NCBI GenBank assembly: GCA_016200005.1
Contig: JACQFP010000067.1
Span: 1 to 34,686, forward strand
Source of the DNA: Verrucomicrobiota bacterium
GTDB lineage: Bacteria > Verrucomicrobiota > Verrucomicrobiia > Limisphaerales > PALSA-1396
DNA length: 34,686 nt
Direction: 5' to 3'
The position numbers were made by a program, and so were the translations under genes. Numbering within the stretch: position 1 is the stretch's first letter; every line of letters starts with the position of its first letter. The notes under the pieces were generated by a model, which was not told the origin of the DNA, did not search any database, and saw only the letters and a list, made by a program, of their open reading frames with translations. Positions 23,378 to 34,174 of this stretch are shown in pieces.

Positions 23378-24976
23378 ATGTCCGCAACGATTCGTCTGGC
23401 AACCCGGGATGACGCCGCGCTCTGGCTGGATTTGCTGCAAGCGACGTTGGGGAGCGAGTATCCCGCCAAAGAGGTTTACGATCCCGCCTGGATCGCGAAG
23501 GAACTTGATTTGGCCACCGGTCAGGAAACCTGGGTCGCCGAGGTCGATGGCCGATTACACGCCAGCATTTCGTTTTTGCAGCCGGTGGAGGCCAACATCA
23601 ATCCCATCGCCAACCTCGGCCGCAATCTGCATCGTCCGGAAAGTTATGCCGACGGTTCATCCGAAGCGTTGGGTCGCAAGCTCATTGACCTGGCGGCGGA
23701 ACGGAAACAGATGATTGTCGTCCGCGTGCCGGCCGCCGACAACGGACAGCAAACCCTGTATGAAAAACTCGGTTATGTGTGTGTCGGCTTTCAGCCGTTG
23801 AAACACATCCTGAAAACGCGACAGGGAATTCTTTTTTATGTTCATGCGGCGCAGCCGGGGCAGGTCACCCGCCTGCCGCTCTCGGAATCATTGCCGCAGA
23901 TCAGTGAACTGGCCAGCATCGTCCTGACCAGCCTGGACATTCCCAATCCGCTCTTGGTGCGGGATGGTGTAACGGGTTATCCGTTGCACGCCGAGTTGAC
24001 CATCCATGATGCGACGTATGACGATTTCGTCGTGTGGCGCGAACAATTGCACAAGGTGCACCATGCGCCGGAGGTTTCCACGGGCTTCAATCGCGGCTGC
24101 GGTTTGTTGCGCACAACCACGGACGCGCCGCTACGCGCGGTTTTGGGCCAGCGCGAATCCGGGATCGTCTCGGGCCTGGCATACATTCACGACGAGCAGG
24201 ACCGGTGCGTGCGGATTTTGGACGCCTTCTCCACGGATGAACTATCCATCGGGACATTGTTCCAACACGTTGACCGAATTGCCCAGGAAGAATTGAGCGC
24301 CGCCTATTTGGAAGTGGACATTCTGATGACCGCGCCGCGTTTGTTAAAGAGTGCCGAGCAGCTTGGCTTTGCACCCATCGCCTACTTGCCGGCCTTTTTC
24401 AATCAAGGCGGGCTGTGCACGGATGTCGTGAAGCTGGTCAAATTGAACATGATGTATGACACGGAATATACGGCCCTGACGGACACCGCCGCGGCCATCG
24501 TGGGCACCATCGATCAGAATTTTGAGTACTACAAAACGGGGCGGGCGGTGGTGAATCTGTTGCGGGCCTTGCCGGTTTTTGCGGGGCTGGGCGATGGTGA
24601 ACTGCGCAAGATCGCCCGGCTGTTCAGTCAAAAACTCTATCGTCCCGGCGAACCGGTCTTTCAGAAAGGCGACGCGGGCGAACAGGCCTACATCGTCATG
24701 CGTGGGCAGGTGAATATTTATCTGGACGACCCCACGGACCCGGTGGCCACGACGCAAAGCGGCCAGATTTTAGGTGAACTGGCGTTTTTGGACAACGCGC
24801 CCCGCTCGGCCACCGCCGTCGCCAGTCAGGCCAGCATCCTCCTGGTCGCGCACCGCGCGGCGTTCAACGACCTGGCGCAGAAGGAACCGCACCTCGGTCT
24901 GGCAGTCATGCGGAACATGGCCATGGACCTGTCCCATAAACTCCGCCGGGCCTCGGTTGCGCGCGCAGCCCGATAA
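23378..24976 (+). CDS. Protein with two GNAT-like halves and a C-terminal cyclic-nucleotide-binding domain
   Basis: A 532-residue protein. Residues 1-155 look like a GNAT acyltransferase fold (MSATIRLATRDDAALW; ADNGQQTLYEKLGYVCVGF). Residues about 205-345 look like a second, degenerate GNAT half (LEVDILMTAPRLLKSAEQLGFAPIAYLPAF). Residues about 398-515 are a cNMP-binding domain with an intact phosphate-binding cassette, GELAFLDNAPRSATA (466-480), including E467 and R476. GNAT enzymes transfer acyl groups from acyl-CoA to amines. Mycobacterial lysine acetyltransferases that are cAMP-controlled carry the same two modules in the opposite order, so cAMP or cGMP control of acylation is inferred here. 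GTG 23342 is an alternative start. It follows tRNA-Leu by 62 bases. Confidence 0.85.
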   Translation: MSATIRLATRDDAALWLDLLQATLGSEYPAKEVYDPAWIAKELDLATGQETWVAEVDGRLHASISFLQPVEANINPIANLGRNLHRPESYADGSSEALGRKLIDLAAERKQMIVVRVPAADNGQQTLYEKLGYVCVGFQPLKHILKTRQGILFYVHAAQPGQVTRLPLSESLPQISELASIVLTSLDIPNPLLVRDGVTGYPLHAELTIHDATYDDFVVWREQLHKVHHAPEVSTGFNRGCGLLRTTTDAPLRAVLGQRESGIVSGLAYIHDEQDRCVRILDAFSTDELSIGTLFQHVDRIAQEELSAAYLEVDILMTAPRLLKSAEQLGFAPIAYLPAFFNQGGLCTDVVKLVKLNMMYDTEYTALTDTAAAIVGTIDQNFEYYKTGRAVVNLLRALPVFAGLGDGELRKIARLFSQKLYRPGEPVFQKGDAGEQAYIVMRGQVNIYLDDPTDPVATTQSGQILGELAFLDNAPRSATAVASQASILLVAHRAAFNDLAQKEPHLGLAVMRNMAMDLSHKLRRASVARAAR

Positions 24977-24997
24977 CCGTTCTCGTGCCCGCTTGAA

Positions 24998-25531
24998 CTA
25001 CCAATTGATCGGAACGGTCAGTTTCTTTCCGAAGCGATTGCTGTAATGAAGTTGTTTCCTCGCGGCGCCGTATTCGTGGACCAGCTTGGTCAGCTTGACG
25101 TCATAACAGCAATACTCGGCGATCTCCAGCAGCTTGCCTTCGCGATACCAGCGGATGGCCTGCATCCCCTCGGCCGTTTTCTCCACGCCGAACGTGGCGG
25201 TGGCGATGGCATCCAGCGAGAGCCGGTGTTGCAGGGTCTTTTGCAACTCCACCAGCATGTCGAGCGTCGGAAGCTGGCGCAAATCGAAGGCCGTGTAACC
25301 ATGCAGCACTTCGTAATCGAACCTCAGGTTGTTGAAGCCGACCACGAGATCCGCGCGTTGCAAATCTGCGATGAGTTCATTGATCTGCCGTTCGCCGTAG
25401 ATTCTGTAATCGCCGCGGGCCGTGCTGTAGGTCACGCCGATGCTCATGCCCATTTTGCTGATCTGGTTCCAGCCGCCCACTTCATCGGCGGACTTCTGCG
25501 TTTCCAGATCGAAATAAACTATGTTCTTCAT
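24998..25531 (-). CDS. Small DEDD-type 3'-5' exonuclease-like protein
   Basis: A 177-residue protein with the RNase H-like exonuclease fold. Exo I is YFDLET (D8, E10), Exo II is VVGFNNLRFDYEVL, and Exo III is EIAEYCCYDVKLT (Tyr and Asp), so it looks like a complete DEDDy set. Such domains cut DNA or RNA from the 3' end. It is much smaller than polymerase proofreading proteins and has no helicase attached. It is convergent with the GNAT-cNMP gene, with 21 bases between stops, and lies 62 bases after the DUF2127 gene on the same strand. The exact role is unknown. Confidence 0.8.
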   Translation of the reverse strand: MKNIVYFDLETQKSADEVGGWNQISKMGMSIGVTYSTARGDYRIYGERQINELIADLQRADLVVGFNNLRFDYEVLHGYTAFDLRQLPTLDMLVELQKTLQHRLSLDAIATATFGVEKTAEGMQAIRWYREGKLLEIAEYCCYDVKLTKLVHEYGAARKQLHYSNRFGKKLTVPINW

Positions 25532-25593
25532 CGGCTTGTTCGGCGCGACATCTTAAGCATAACGCCAACCGTCAGGAAACGGAAAATCGGTTC

Positions 25594-26094
25594 TCAGTGA
25601 TGGTGGTGATGTCGGAAGAGGCGTCCGCGGTTCTGGAACAGATACCAGACGATGAAAATGTTCAGCGCCAGAATGATAAACACCGGCCAGGAGAATTCCC
25701 TCACCAAATCGTGCACTTCGATCGGGATGAAAAAGGCCGATTCGCCGATGGCCAGCCAGCCGGCCCAGGGCACCCGAAACATGAGTCCAACAGCTTCCAC
25801 CAACGAGAACAGGCTGTAAAACAACGTGCCCGCCGCCACCCACACAACTTTCGCCTCGGTGAGCAGTCCGACCTGGACCGCCAGTTGCGCCCAGAACTTT
25901 CTCTCCGGATTCAATTTCAAGTGGCGCAGCAAACCCTGATATTCAGCCGGCAGGTCGTTGTCCGAAAGTGTATAGGCTACGAGGGCCAGGATGGCGAAGA
26001 GCGCAAATTTAAGAAGCTTGATCGCAATGATGACATAAAGCGTCGGCGCCCGTTTCTTGACGAAGTCCGTGTCGCTGGTTGGCTGGTCGGACAT
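25594..26094 (-). CDS. DUF2127-family membrane protein
   Basis: A 166-residue protein with about four transmembrane segments: about 18-45, 75-95, 100-115 and 140-155. The end has LAIGESAFFIPIEVHDLVREFSW followed by ALNIFIVWYLF, characteristic of the DUF2127 family, whose function is unknown. Its ATG directly abuts the glyS stop (TAAATG), so it is probably expressed with it. The protein ends in five consecutive histidines, RLFRHHHHH. Confidence 0.85.
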   Translation of the reverse strand: MSDQPTSDTDFVKKRAPTLYVIIAIKLLKFALFAILALVAYTLSDNDLPAEYQGLLRHLKLNPERKFWAQLAVQVGLLTEAKVVWVAAGTLFYSLFSLVEAVGLMFRVPWAGWLAIGESAFFIPIEVHDLVREFSWPVFIILALNIFIVWYLFQNRGRLFRHHHHH

Positions 26095-28005
26095 TTAACG
26101 AATCTTCTCCAGCAGCAGCGGCAACAAATCCTCAATCTTCACACGCGTTTGCTGCATTGTGTCGCGGTCGCGAAGTGTCACCGTGTCCTTCAACTCCGGA
26201 CCTTTTTCGCCGAGCGTGTCAAAATCAATTGTGATGCCGAACGGCGTGCCCGCCTCGTCCTGGCGGCGATACCGTCGGCCAATCGCCCCGGCTTCATCGT
26301 AAAACACCGTCATGTGCGGACGAAGCAACTCCCGGACTTCCTGCGCTTTTCTTACCAGGTCAGGCTTATTTTTCAGCAACGGGAAGACCGCGACTTTGGT
26401 TGGGGCGATGCGCGGGTGAAACTTCATCACGACCCGCGACTCCAGTTTGCCTTTTTCATCCGGCGCCTGGTCTTCGCAGTAGGCGCTGCAGATGAGAGCG
26501 AGAATGAGACGGTCCACACCGGCGCTCGGCTCGATGACGTGTGGGATGTACTGGCCTTTGGCGAGGTCGTCAGCGTCTTCCTTGGCGTCCTTCTCGATTT
26601 GTTCCGCGGTCTCCTCCGGTCTCGCAGTCTTGGTCAGATATTTTTTCCGGTTTTCATAATACCGCTGCCAAAGCTCCTTTTTCTTGGCGTCGTCAAGTTT
26701 GCCCCACGCGGCGCGGAGTTCGTCATCGAACACGCCCATGGGTTTGCCGGAGAACCGTTCGTGCTGGCTCAGATCAAAATCGCTGCGCGCGGCGATGCCT
26801 TCGAGTTCCTCGCCCATCAACTCACCTTTCTCGTCGCGCTTGCTGAATGGGAACTTGAACAGGATGTCCACCGTGGCGCGGGCGTAATGCGCCAGCTCCT
26901 CCGGCTTCTGCCAATACTCGACGAGCGTGGTGCGCGGCAGTCCGATGCCTTCGTAAAACTGGATGCGTTGCTCAACCCAATACTTGTGCCACGCTTCCCA
27001 ACCCCAGTTGGGTTGAGGTTGGAGCGACGCTTCACTTCCTGCGGTAGCAGCGGACGTGAGTCCGCTCTGACTTTCTGTCGTGGAAGAATGAGCGGACTCA
27101 CGTCCGCTGCTACAAAGTTCAGATGCGCTTGCCACGTTTCCGCAAATCGCTGCCACCACCTCGTCCGGCCTGATGAAGAACTCCAGCTCCATCTGCTCGA
27201 ACTCGCGGGAGCGGAAGGTGTAATTGCGCGGCGTGACTTCGTTGCGAAAGGCCTTGCCGATTTGCGCGATGCCGAACGGGACTTTTTGCCGCGACGTTTC
27301 GAGCACGTTCTTGAACTGCGCGAAGATGGCTTGTGCAGTTTCCGGGCGGAGATAAGCAATGTTTTCGTCCAATTCAACTGGGCCGTAGTGAGTCTTGAAC
27401 ATCAAGTTGAATGGCCGTGCTTCGCTTAACTCCGCTCCACTTTCAGGATGGAAATCCAGTGAATCCGAAACTGTTGTCGTGGTTTCACCTTTCAGTTCTA
27501 GATTCGTCCATTCACCAGTCGCCGAATCAATCGAACCTTGCGCATAGAACTCCCGCGCTTTTTTTCGAGCACTTTCAGGATTCTCTCCCTTGCGCAAAAG
27601 GAGTGCGAAATTCTTTTCCGGTTTCCATCCAGATGATTTGGATTCAGCGCCAGTCCAGCGGTAAACTACCCCCGATTGAGGCTCGACTTGATCTGCGCGA
27701 ACTCGCTTCTTCGTCAAAGGACATTCGCGCATCAGGTCTGCAAACGTATCCACATGCCCGCTCGCCTTCCAGATCTGTGGATGCATGATGATCGTCGCCT
27801 CCAGCCCCACAACGTCGTCACGCTGGCGGGTCATGGAGTTCCACCAGAGTTCCTTGACGTTGCGCTTGAGCTCCGCGCCGAGCGGGCCGTAATCCCAAAA
27901 ACCGTTGATGCCGCCGTAAATCTCCGACGATTGGAAAATGAATCCACGCCGCTTGCACAGCGACACGATTTTTTCCATCAACGGATTTTCTTTTGGCTCG
28001 GCCAT
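26095..28005 (-). CDS. glyQS: Glycyl-tRNA synthetase, single-chain type
   Basis: A 636-residue class II synthetase that charges tRNA-Gly with glycine in the cytoplasm. The N-terminus MEKIVSLCKRRGFIFQSSEIYGG, the GFWDYGPLG motif, motif 2 (FGIAQIGKAFRNE, RNYTFRSREFEQMELEFF), the class signature PSAGVDRLILALI (motif 3) and a C-terminal anticodon-binding domain are all visible. The start is ATG 28005 (MAEPKENPLM); the frame continues upstream through the inverted repeat, without homology. Between motif 2 and WHKYWVEQR, residues about 293-328 are an unrelated Ser/Ala/Thr-rich stretch encoded by an inserted palindromic repeat. The DUF2127 gene abuts its stop. Confidence 0.96.
   Translation of the reverse strand: MAEPKENPLMEKIVSLCKRRGFIFQSSEIYGGINGFWDYGPLGAELKRNVKELWWNSMTRQRDDVVGLEATIIMHPQIWKASGHVDTFADLMRECPLTKKRVRADQVEPQSGVVYRWTGAESKSSGWKPEKNFALLLRKGENPESARKKAREFYAQGSIDSATGEWTNLELKGETTTTVSDSLDFHPESGAELSEARPFNLMFKTHYGPVELDENIAYLRPETAQAIFAQFKNVLETSRQKVPFGIAQIGKAFRNEVTPRNYTFRSREFEQMELEFFIRPDEVVAAICGNVASASELCSSGRESAHSSTTESQSGLTSAATAGSEASLQPQPNWGWEAWHKYWVEQRIQFYEGIGLPRTTLVEYWQKPEELAHYARATVDILFKFPFSKRDEKGELMGEELEGIAARSDFDLSQHERFSGKPMGVFDDELRAAWGKLDDAKKKELWQRYYENRKKYLTKTARPEETAEQIEKDAKEDADDLAKGQYIPHVIEPSAGVDRLILALICSAYCEDQAPDEKGKLESRVVMKFHPRIAPTKVAVFPLLKNKPDLVRKAQEVRELLRPHMTVFYDEAGAIGRRYRRQDEAGTPFGITIDFDTLGEKGPELKDTVTLRDRDTMQQTRVKIEDLLPLLLEKIR
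27044..27113. repeat. Palindromic repeat inserted in frame in glyS
   Basis: A perfect 24-bp inverted repeat (27044-27067 with 27090-27113) surrounds a 22-base loop. Each arm starts gtagcagcggac and is itself a small hairpin (CGGAC/GTCCG). It is translated without stop codons as part of the synthetase. Confidence 0.9.
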
Positions 28006-28358
28006 AAGGCGGAGCAGTGTTGGTGAAGGTTTTGTCGCTGTCAAGGCACGGAGCTTGGTTGGGTCTGACCTGAAGTGGCGGCAACGAATCTTGACGGAGC
28101 GCGGCTGTGTCGTCCTCGACCAGCCGCAGCACGCCGAAATGCTGGAGGCACAAGGTCTATACCAGCGGCCACACGTTCCGAAACTGCTGCGGCTGGTCTT
28201 CGACACAGCCGCGCTCCGGACAGTTTCAAGATCCGCCTGATCACGAAGCGCAGACCTCGCTATCGTTTCAACCGCGGATTCGTCGTCCGATCAGGATTGC
28301 ATTCACGGACGATCTGTTCCTTCATTCTCCCGTGCAGACGATAAATGCGAATCCCGAA
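28006..28358. other. Divergent promoter region with a long inverted repeat
   Basis: The spacer between the divergent glyS and hydrolase genes is dominated by the inverted repeat at 28095-28218. No clear promoter motifs were identified. Confidence 0.5.
28095..28218. repeat. Long inverted repeat (family E)
   Basis: The arms 28095-28130 and 28186-28218 pair over 18 perfect bases (cggagcgcggctgtgtcg), a small asymmetric bulge, and 14-15 more (accagccgcagc). The pairing can extend outward through TCTTGA/TCAAGA flanks. The 55-base interior has no clear second hairpin. Confidence 0.8.
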
Positions 28359-29263
28359 ATGATCGGGCAAACCATCGACGCGCCGGAGTGGTTCAAGCGC
28401 GCCGTTGCCACGCCGCGCGAAGATCGCGTCGTGGAGGTGGAAGGCTGTCCTATTCATTATCTCCGCTGGGGCGACACCGCCAAGCCGGGTTTGCTGTTGG
28501 CGCACGGCAGCGGCGCGCACGCGCACTGGTGGGATTTCATCGCGCCCTATTTCACCGACCACAACTGCGTCGCGGCGATCGATCTGAGCGGCATGGGCGA
28601 CAGTGGCCATCGCAAGAGTTATTCCTCCGAAGTGTTCGCCAAGGAACTCATCAGTGTCTGCGCGGATGCGGGTTTCAAAAAGGACACCGTCATCATTGGT
28701 CACAGCTTCGGCGGATTTGTGACGTTGAAGACCGGGCTGATTTATGGCGACAAACTCACGGGCGTGGTGCTGGTGGATGCGCCGGTTCGCCCGCCCGATT
28801 ATGAATGGGAACGCGATCCCAAGTATTCTCCGATCCAACGCAAGAAGCTTTATCCCGATTTTGAAACGGCGCTCGCGCGCTTTCGTCTCGTGCCCGCACA
28901 GCCGTGTGAGAACAAATTCATTTTGGATTACATTGCCCGACATTCATTGGTCAATGTGGACGGCGGCTGGAGTTGGAAGTTCGACGACCAGCTTTTCAAC
29001 GGATTCAAAATTGGCAACATGTCGGAAGACCTTTCCAATCTGGCGTGCCGCGTCGGTGTGATTTACGGCGAGAACAGCCAGTTATTCTCTCAGGAAATCG
29101 TCGATTACATGTTCAAGGTGCTCGACAGCAGCGTGCCGTTCGTCTCGATTCCAGAAGCGCAGCATCATCTGTTGCTCGATCAACCGCTGGCGTTTGTTTC
29201 CGCGATCAGGACACTCTTGGCCGAGTGGCGCCATTCCAAACCGCAACGCGGCGGGCGCCGACC

Positions 29264-29267
<4 letters not shown>
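28359..29267 (+). CDS. Alpha/beta-hydrolase
   Basis: A 302-residue alpha/beta-hydrolase fold protein. It has LLLAHGSGAHAHWW (oxyanion-loop region), the nucleophile elbow GHSFGG (S116), a likely acid in the VIYGENS region, and the catalytic histidine in PEAQHHLLLD near the C-terminus. No signal peptide is present. The substrate cannot be predicted; esterase, lactonase or epoxide-hydrolase activity is possible. The start is ATG 28359; the open frame upstream runs through the inverted repeat and is not supported. Its stop overlaps the stop of the convergent metallohydrolase gene by three bases (TTAA at 29264-29267). Confidence 0.9.
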
Positions 29268-31606
<2,339 letters not shown>

Positions 31607-31681
31607 AATCATTCCTTTCGGGGTTATCAGCAACCAGTGTAACAAAATGCCGTAGGGTGACCAGTGTTTATTTGCAACACA

Positions 31682-31826
31682 GGAGCGCAGCCGCCCCGGC
31701 TGTGGATTCGGCGCGCCCCCGCGCCGAACCCGACGCACACGCGCCACATCATCTCGTTTACACCGCGGCACCAAACGGCCAACGACGAGGGCGTCGTCGG
31801 CTGCACCCGAGGGCGGGCGCGCTCCC
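31682..31826 (+). repeat. Family A multi-hairpin repeat, 145-bp copy
   Basis: The element begins ggagcgcagccgccccggct and ends gggcgggcgcgctccc. It aligns with the reverse complement of the element at 22797-22976. Shared blocks include the CAGCCG/CGGCTG hairpin, a GTTCGGCGCG-type stem, ggcaccaaa and the gacgagggcgtcgtc hairpin. It fills the 236-base spacer between trxB and the metallohydrolase gene. Confidence 0.85.
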
Positions 31827-31842
31827 ATTCTTAACTTGCTCG

Positions 31843-32772
31843 TTACTTGCTCAAGGCCGCCAGATAGCGTTCCGCATCAATGGCAGCGGCGCAACCCAGT
31901 CCCGCAGCGGTCACCGCCTGCCGATAGACGTGATCGGAACAATCACCCGCGACGAACACACCTTCGACATTCGTGGCGCTGCCCTGTTTCGGGAGGATGT
32001 AACCGTTTTCGTCCATGTCGATGATGCCTTTGAAGAGTTGCGTGTTGGGTACATGACCAATCGCCACAAACACTCCGGCGCAATCAAGCACGGTTTCAAC
32101 GTTGGTCTTCAGGTTCTTGAGGCGGACGCCGGTGACCTTGTCCTGTTTCACGTCCAACACTTCCGTCACCACCGAGTCCCAGATCGGTTTGACCTTGGGA
32201 TTGGAGAACGCGCGGTCAGCCATGATTTGCGACGCGCGGAGTTTGTCGCGCCGATGCACCAGATAAACGGCCGACGCGAACCGCGTCAGATAGATCGCTT
32301 CTTCGCACGCGGAATCGCCGCCGCCAACGACGACCAGCGGTTGATTGCGGAACATCGGCAACGCGCCGTCGCACGTCGCGCAATAGGTCACGCCCTTGCG
32401 CTCCAACAACGATTCGCTTTCAAGGCCGAGATGACGATGGCCGGCGCCGCTGGCGATGATGATCGTCTCGGCTTCCACCGCGTCGCCATCCACCGTCAGC
32501 ACGAAAGGCCGTTGCGATACATTCACCGCTTCGACCGTGCCGAACTTCACCTTCGCGCCGAACCGCTCCGCCTGTTTCTGCATGCGCACCATGAGTTCGT
32601 AACCATCGATGCCCTCCGGAAAGCCGGGATAGTTTTCGACGATGCTGGTCGTTGTCAACAGGCCGCCGGGCATCGTGCCGGTCAAGACGAGCGGGTGGAG
32701 GTTGGCGCGCGCGGTGTAAAGCGCGGCGGTGAGGCCGGCACAACCTGTGCCGATGATGACGACTTTTTCCAT
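31843..32772 (-). CDS. trxB: Thioredoxin reductase
   Basis: A 309-residue flavoprotein that uses NADPH to reduce thioredoxin in the cytoplasm. The FAD-binding motif is GTGCAGLTAALY (8-19), the redox-active cysteines are C131 and C134 in YCATCDG, the NADPH-binding motif is GGGDSACEEAIYL, and the C-terminal FAD motif is VFVAGDCSD. The length is typical. GTGCAG in the first motif replaces the more common GSGPAG. The start is ATG 32772 (MEKVVIIG). The upstream open frame has no homology. Confidence 0.96.
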   Translation of the reverse strand: MEKVVIIGTGCAGLTAALYTARANLHPLVLTGTMPGGLLTTTSIVENYPGFPEGIDGYELMVRMQKQAERFGAKVKFGTVEAVNVSQRPFVLTVDGDAVEAETIIIASGAGHRHLGLESESLLERKGVTYCATCDGALPMFRNQPLVVVGGGDSACEEAIYLTRFASAVYLVHRRDKLRASQIMADRAFSNPKVKPIWDSVVTEVLDVKQDKVTGVRLKNLKTNVETVLDCAGVFVAIGHVPNTQLFKGIIDMDENGYILPKQGSATNVEGVFVAGDCSDHVYRQAVTAAGLGCAAAIDAERYLAALSK

Positions 32773-33132
32773 AAGGACGCGAAAGGTAATTTCAACCCGT
32801 GACCTTGGCAAGCGCTGGTTGGAATGGGATGAGTGAAATTTAGTGCGATTCAATGTCGGCGTCACATCTCTTACGGAGCGCGACCGTGTGTGCGAAGCAC
32901 TAAGCCGCAGCGATGCAGTTGCGAGGCGGCCCGAGCGCGCCTTTTGCCCAAACGGGGCGACGTCAATCAGCCCACGGTTGGCCGCGCCAGCGGACTACCC
33001 TGGGAAAACCGTTCCCCGAATTTCATCAACCCTGAAGGGTTGATGATTTTTTGCCGGGTGACCCAGGGTAGCTCTGGTGGCCAGTCCGGCACGGACCTCG
33101 CAACCCGGAACTGATGGATGGAAATCTTATTC
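32773..33132. other. Gene-free spacer with a palindromic repeat
   Basis: No credible gene is seen. It contains the repeat at 32995-33071, and the composition shifts towards AT-rich on its right side where the HEPN/Cas2-like pair begins. Confidence 0.5.
32995..33071. repeat. Nested palindromic repeat (family F)
   Basis: The outer inverted repeat ctaccctggg / cccagggtag (32995-33004 with 33062-33071) encloses a perfect hairpin at 33024-33045 (CATCAACCCT, GA, AGGGTTGATG). The hairpin is followed by a T-rich run (gattttttgcc), so transcripts reading rightwards could end there. Confidence 0.75.
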
Positions 33133-33408
33133 CTATTTCATCCTTGCGAGAATCCAATCACTAACGTCTTTAGGCATACCCTCCCATGCTGCGGGAGGCG
33201 GACAAGTCCCAACAAAAATCTTATCTGATTTGTCAATGACTGCCCAAAGATGATCTCTGACTTGAACTGGGGTGTATTGAGTAAAAACCAAATAGGCAGA
33301 ACCGCCAAGACGTGCCCAATCGCCGAGTCCTTTGATTCTTTGGATCAAAGGCTCATAGGACTGACCAGGTTTGGTCAAATCGTAGGAAATTATTAGGACC
33401 TTTTTCAT
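33133..33408 (-). CDS. Small Cas2/SinR-like protein
   Basis: A 91-residue protein with the ferredoxin-like start VLIISYDLTKPGQSYEPLIQ and a second half SAYLVFTQYTPVQVRDHLWAVID / DKIFVGTCPPPAAW. This pattern resembles the small proteins annotated as SinR family, related in fold to Cas2. No CRISPR repeats or other cas genes are present. Its ATG follows directly on the HEPN gene's stop (TAAATG), so the two proteins are made together. By analogy the pair may be a toxin-antitoxin or defence module, with this protein as the possible partner or control element (inference). Nuclease activity is not shown. Confidence 0.75.
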   Translation of the reverse strand: MKKVLIISYDLTKPGQSYEPLIQRIKGLGDWARLGGSAYLVFTQYTPVQVRDHLWAVIDKSDKIFVGTCPPPAAWEGMPKDVSDWILARMK

Positions 33409-34146
33409 TTAGTTAGCCTTTGACAATTTATGAATTGTAGCAGCTATCTGACTCACTAACTTGATGCAATCTAGGGCATCCTTTTTACGGATGCTGCTTT
33501 CAACCGGTGGATTTTGCGATAAATCGTAATCTCCTTGATGAGCTATGGCGTGGCGACGTTCTGTAAACCGCGTCAGTTCTATTTTCAGATTGTCTTCGTT
33601 AATTGAGATACTAACTGCAACCTCGTGGAAGACGTCCGTAAAGCCAGCAATTTGCAAGCAGTCGGTAATATTTTTTACACCCTGAAATGATTTACGTTGA
33701 AACTCCTGCCAGAATGCTTTGTCAACTCGAGATAAAAGATCGTCCATGCGTGCGGCTTCAAGAAGATGATCATCTTTTATGAGGCGTTTGATTTCATTTG
33801 CAAGAGGTCCCGGCAGTGGTTTTTTCCTATCGACCAAAATCATCCGAATTCTTTCGAGACAACAGGTTCTCACATATGCATCAAGTGCCGATATCGCAAG
33901 GACAATTGCGGCCCGATGGGCATCAGCAAGATAAGCTTCAGGTCTGGACTGACTTTTTCCATGAGCGGTTTCGTGAATCTTTAGCAAATTATTTGCGCGA
34001 CCGATGCAGAGCTTGAAAACGGCGTGAGCGTCCAGCGTTCTTGCTGACGAAATTGCCTGTGGTGGGACTGGCGGAAGTTGAACAGGCTTTGCGGGAGCTC
34101 CAATCGCATTCTGAGAAACACCAGTCTGTTTCGTTTCCTTGCTCAT
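33409..34146 (-). CDS. Putative HEPN-domain protein
   Basis: A 245-residue protein. After a Pro-rich N-terminus (about 1-40) come alpha-helical segments. These include a conserved-looking helix, AAIVLAISALDAYVRTCCLERI (about 79-100), and near the end ERRHAIAHQGDYD. The latter gives the R-x4-H motif (R198 to H203) typical of catalytic HEPN ribonucleases. HEPN proteins often cut RNA as dimers in toxin-antitoxin and phage-defence systems. The gene is clearly richer in A and T than the flanks, suggesting transfer. ATG 34146 was chosen; an in-frame TTG lies 7 codons upstream. It abuts the Cas2/SinR-like gene. Confidence 0.7.
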   Translation of the reverse strand: MSKETKQTGVSQNAIGAPAKPVQLPPVPPQAISSARTLDAHAVFKLCIGRANNLLKIHETAHGKSQSRPEAYLADAHRAAIVLAISALDAYVRTCCLERIRMILVDRKKPLPGPLANEIKRLIKDDHLLEAARMDDLLSRVDKAFWQEFQRKSFQGVKNITDCLQIAGFTDVFHEVAVSISINEDNLKIELTRFTERRHAIAHQGDYDLSQNPPVESSIRKKDALDCIKLVSQIAATIHKLSKAN

Positions 34147-34174
34147 GGTTTTGCTTAACTTAATCAAACAATGC

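Noticed and set aside
31607-31828. 74-residue N-terminal extension of the metallohydrolase
   Set aside because: It is translated family A repeat; a signal peptide and a well-placed Shine-Dalgarno sequence support the start at 31606.
33133-33408. Possible CRISPR-Cas locus because of the Cas2-like protein
   Set aside because: No CRISPR repeat array, cas1 or other cas gene is visible nearby; the small protein fits the SinR-like group better.
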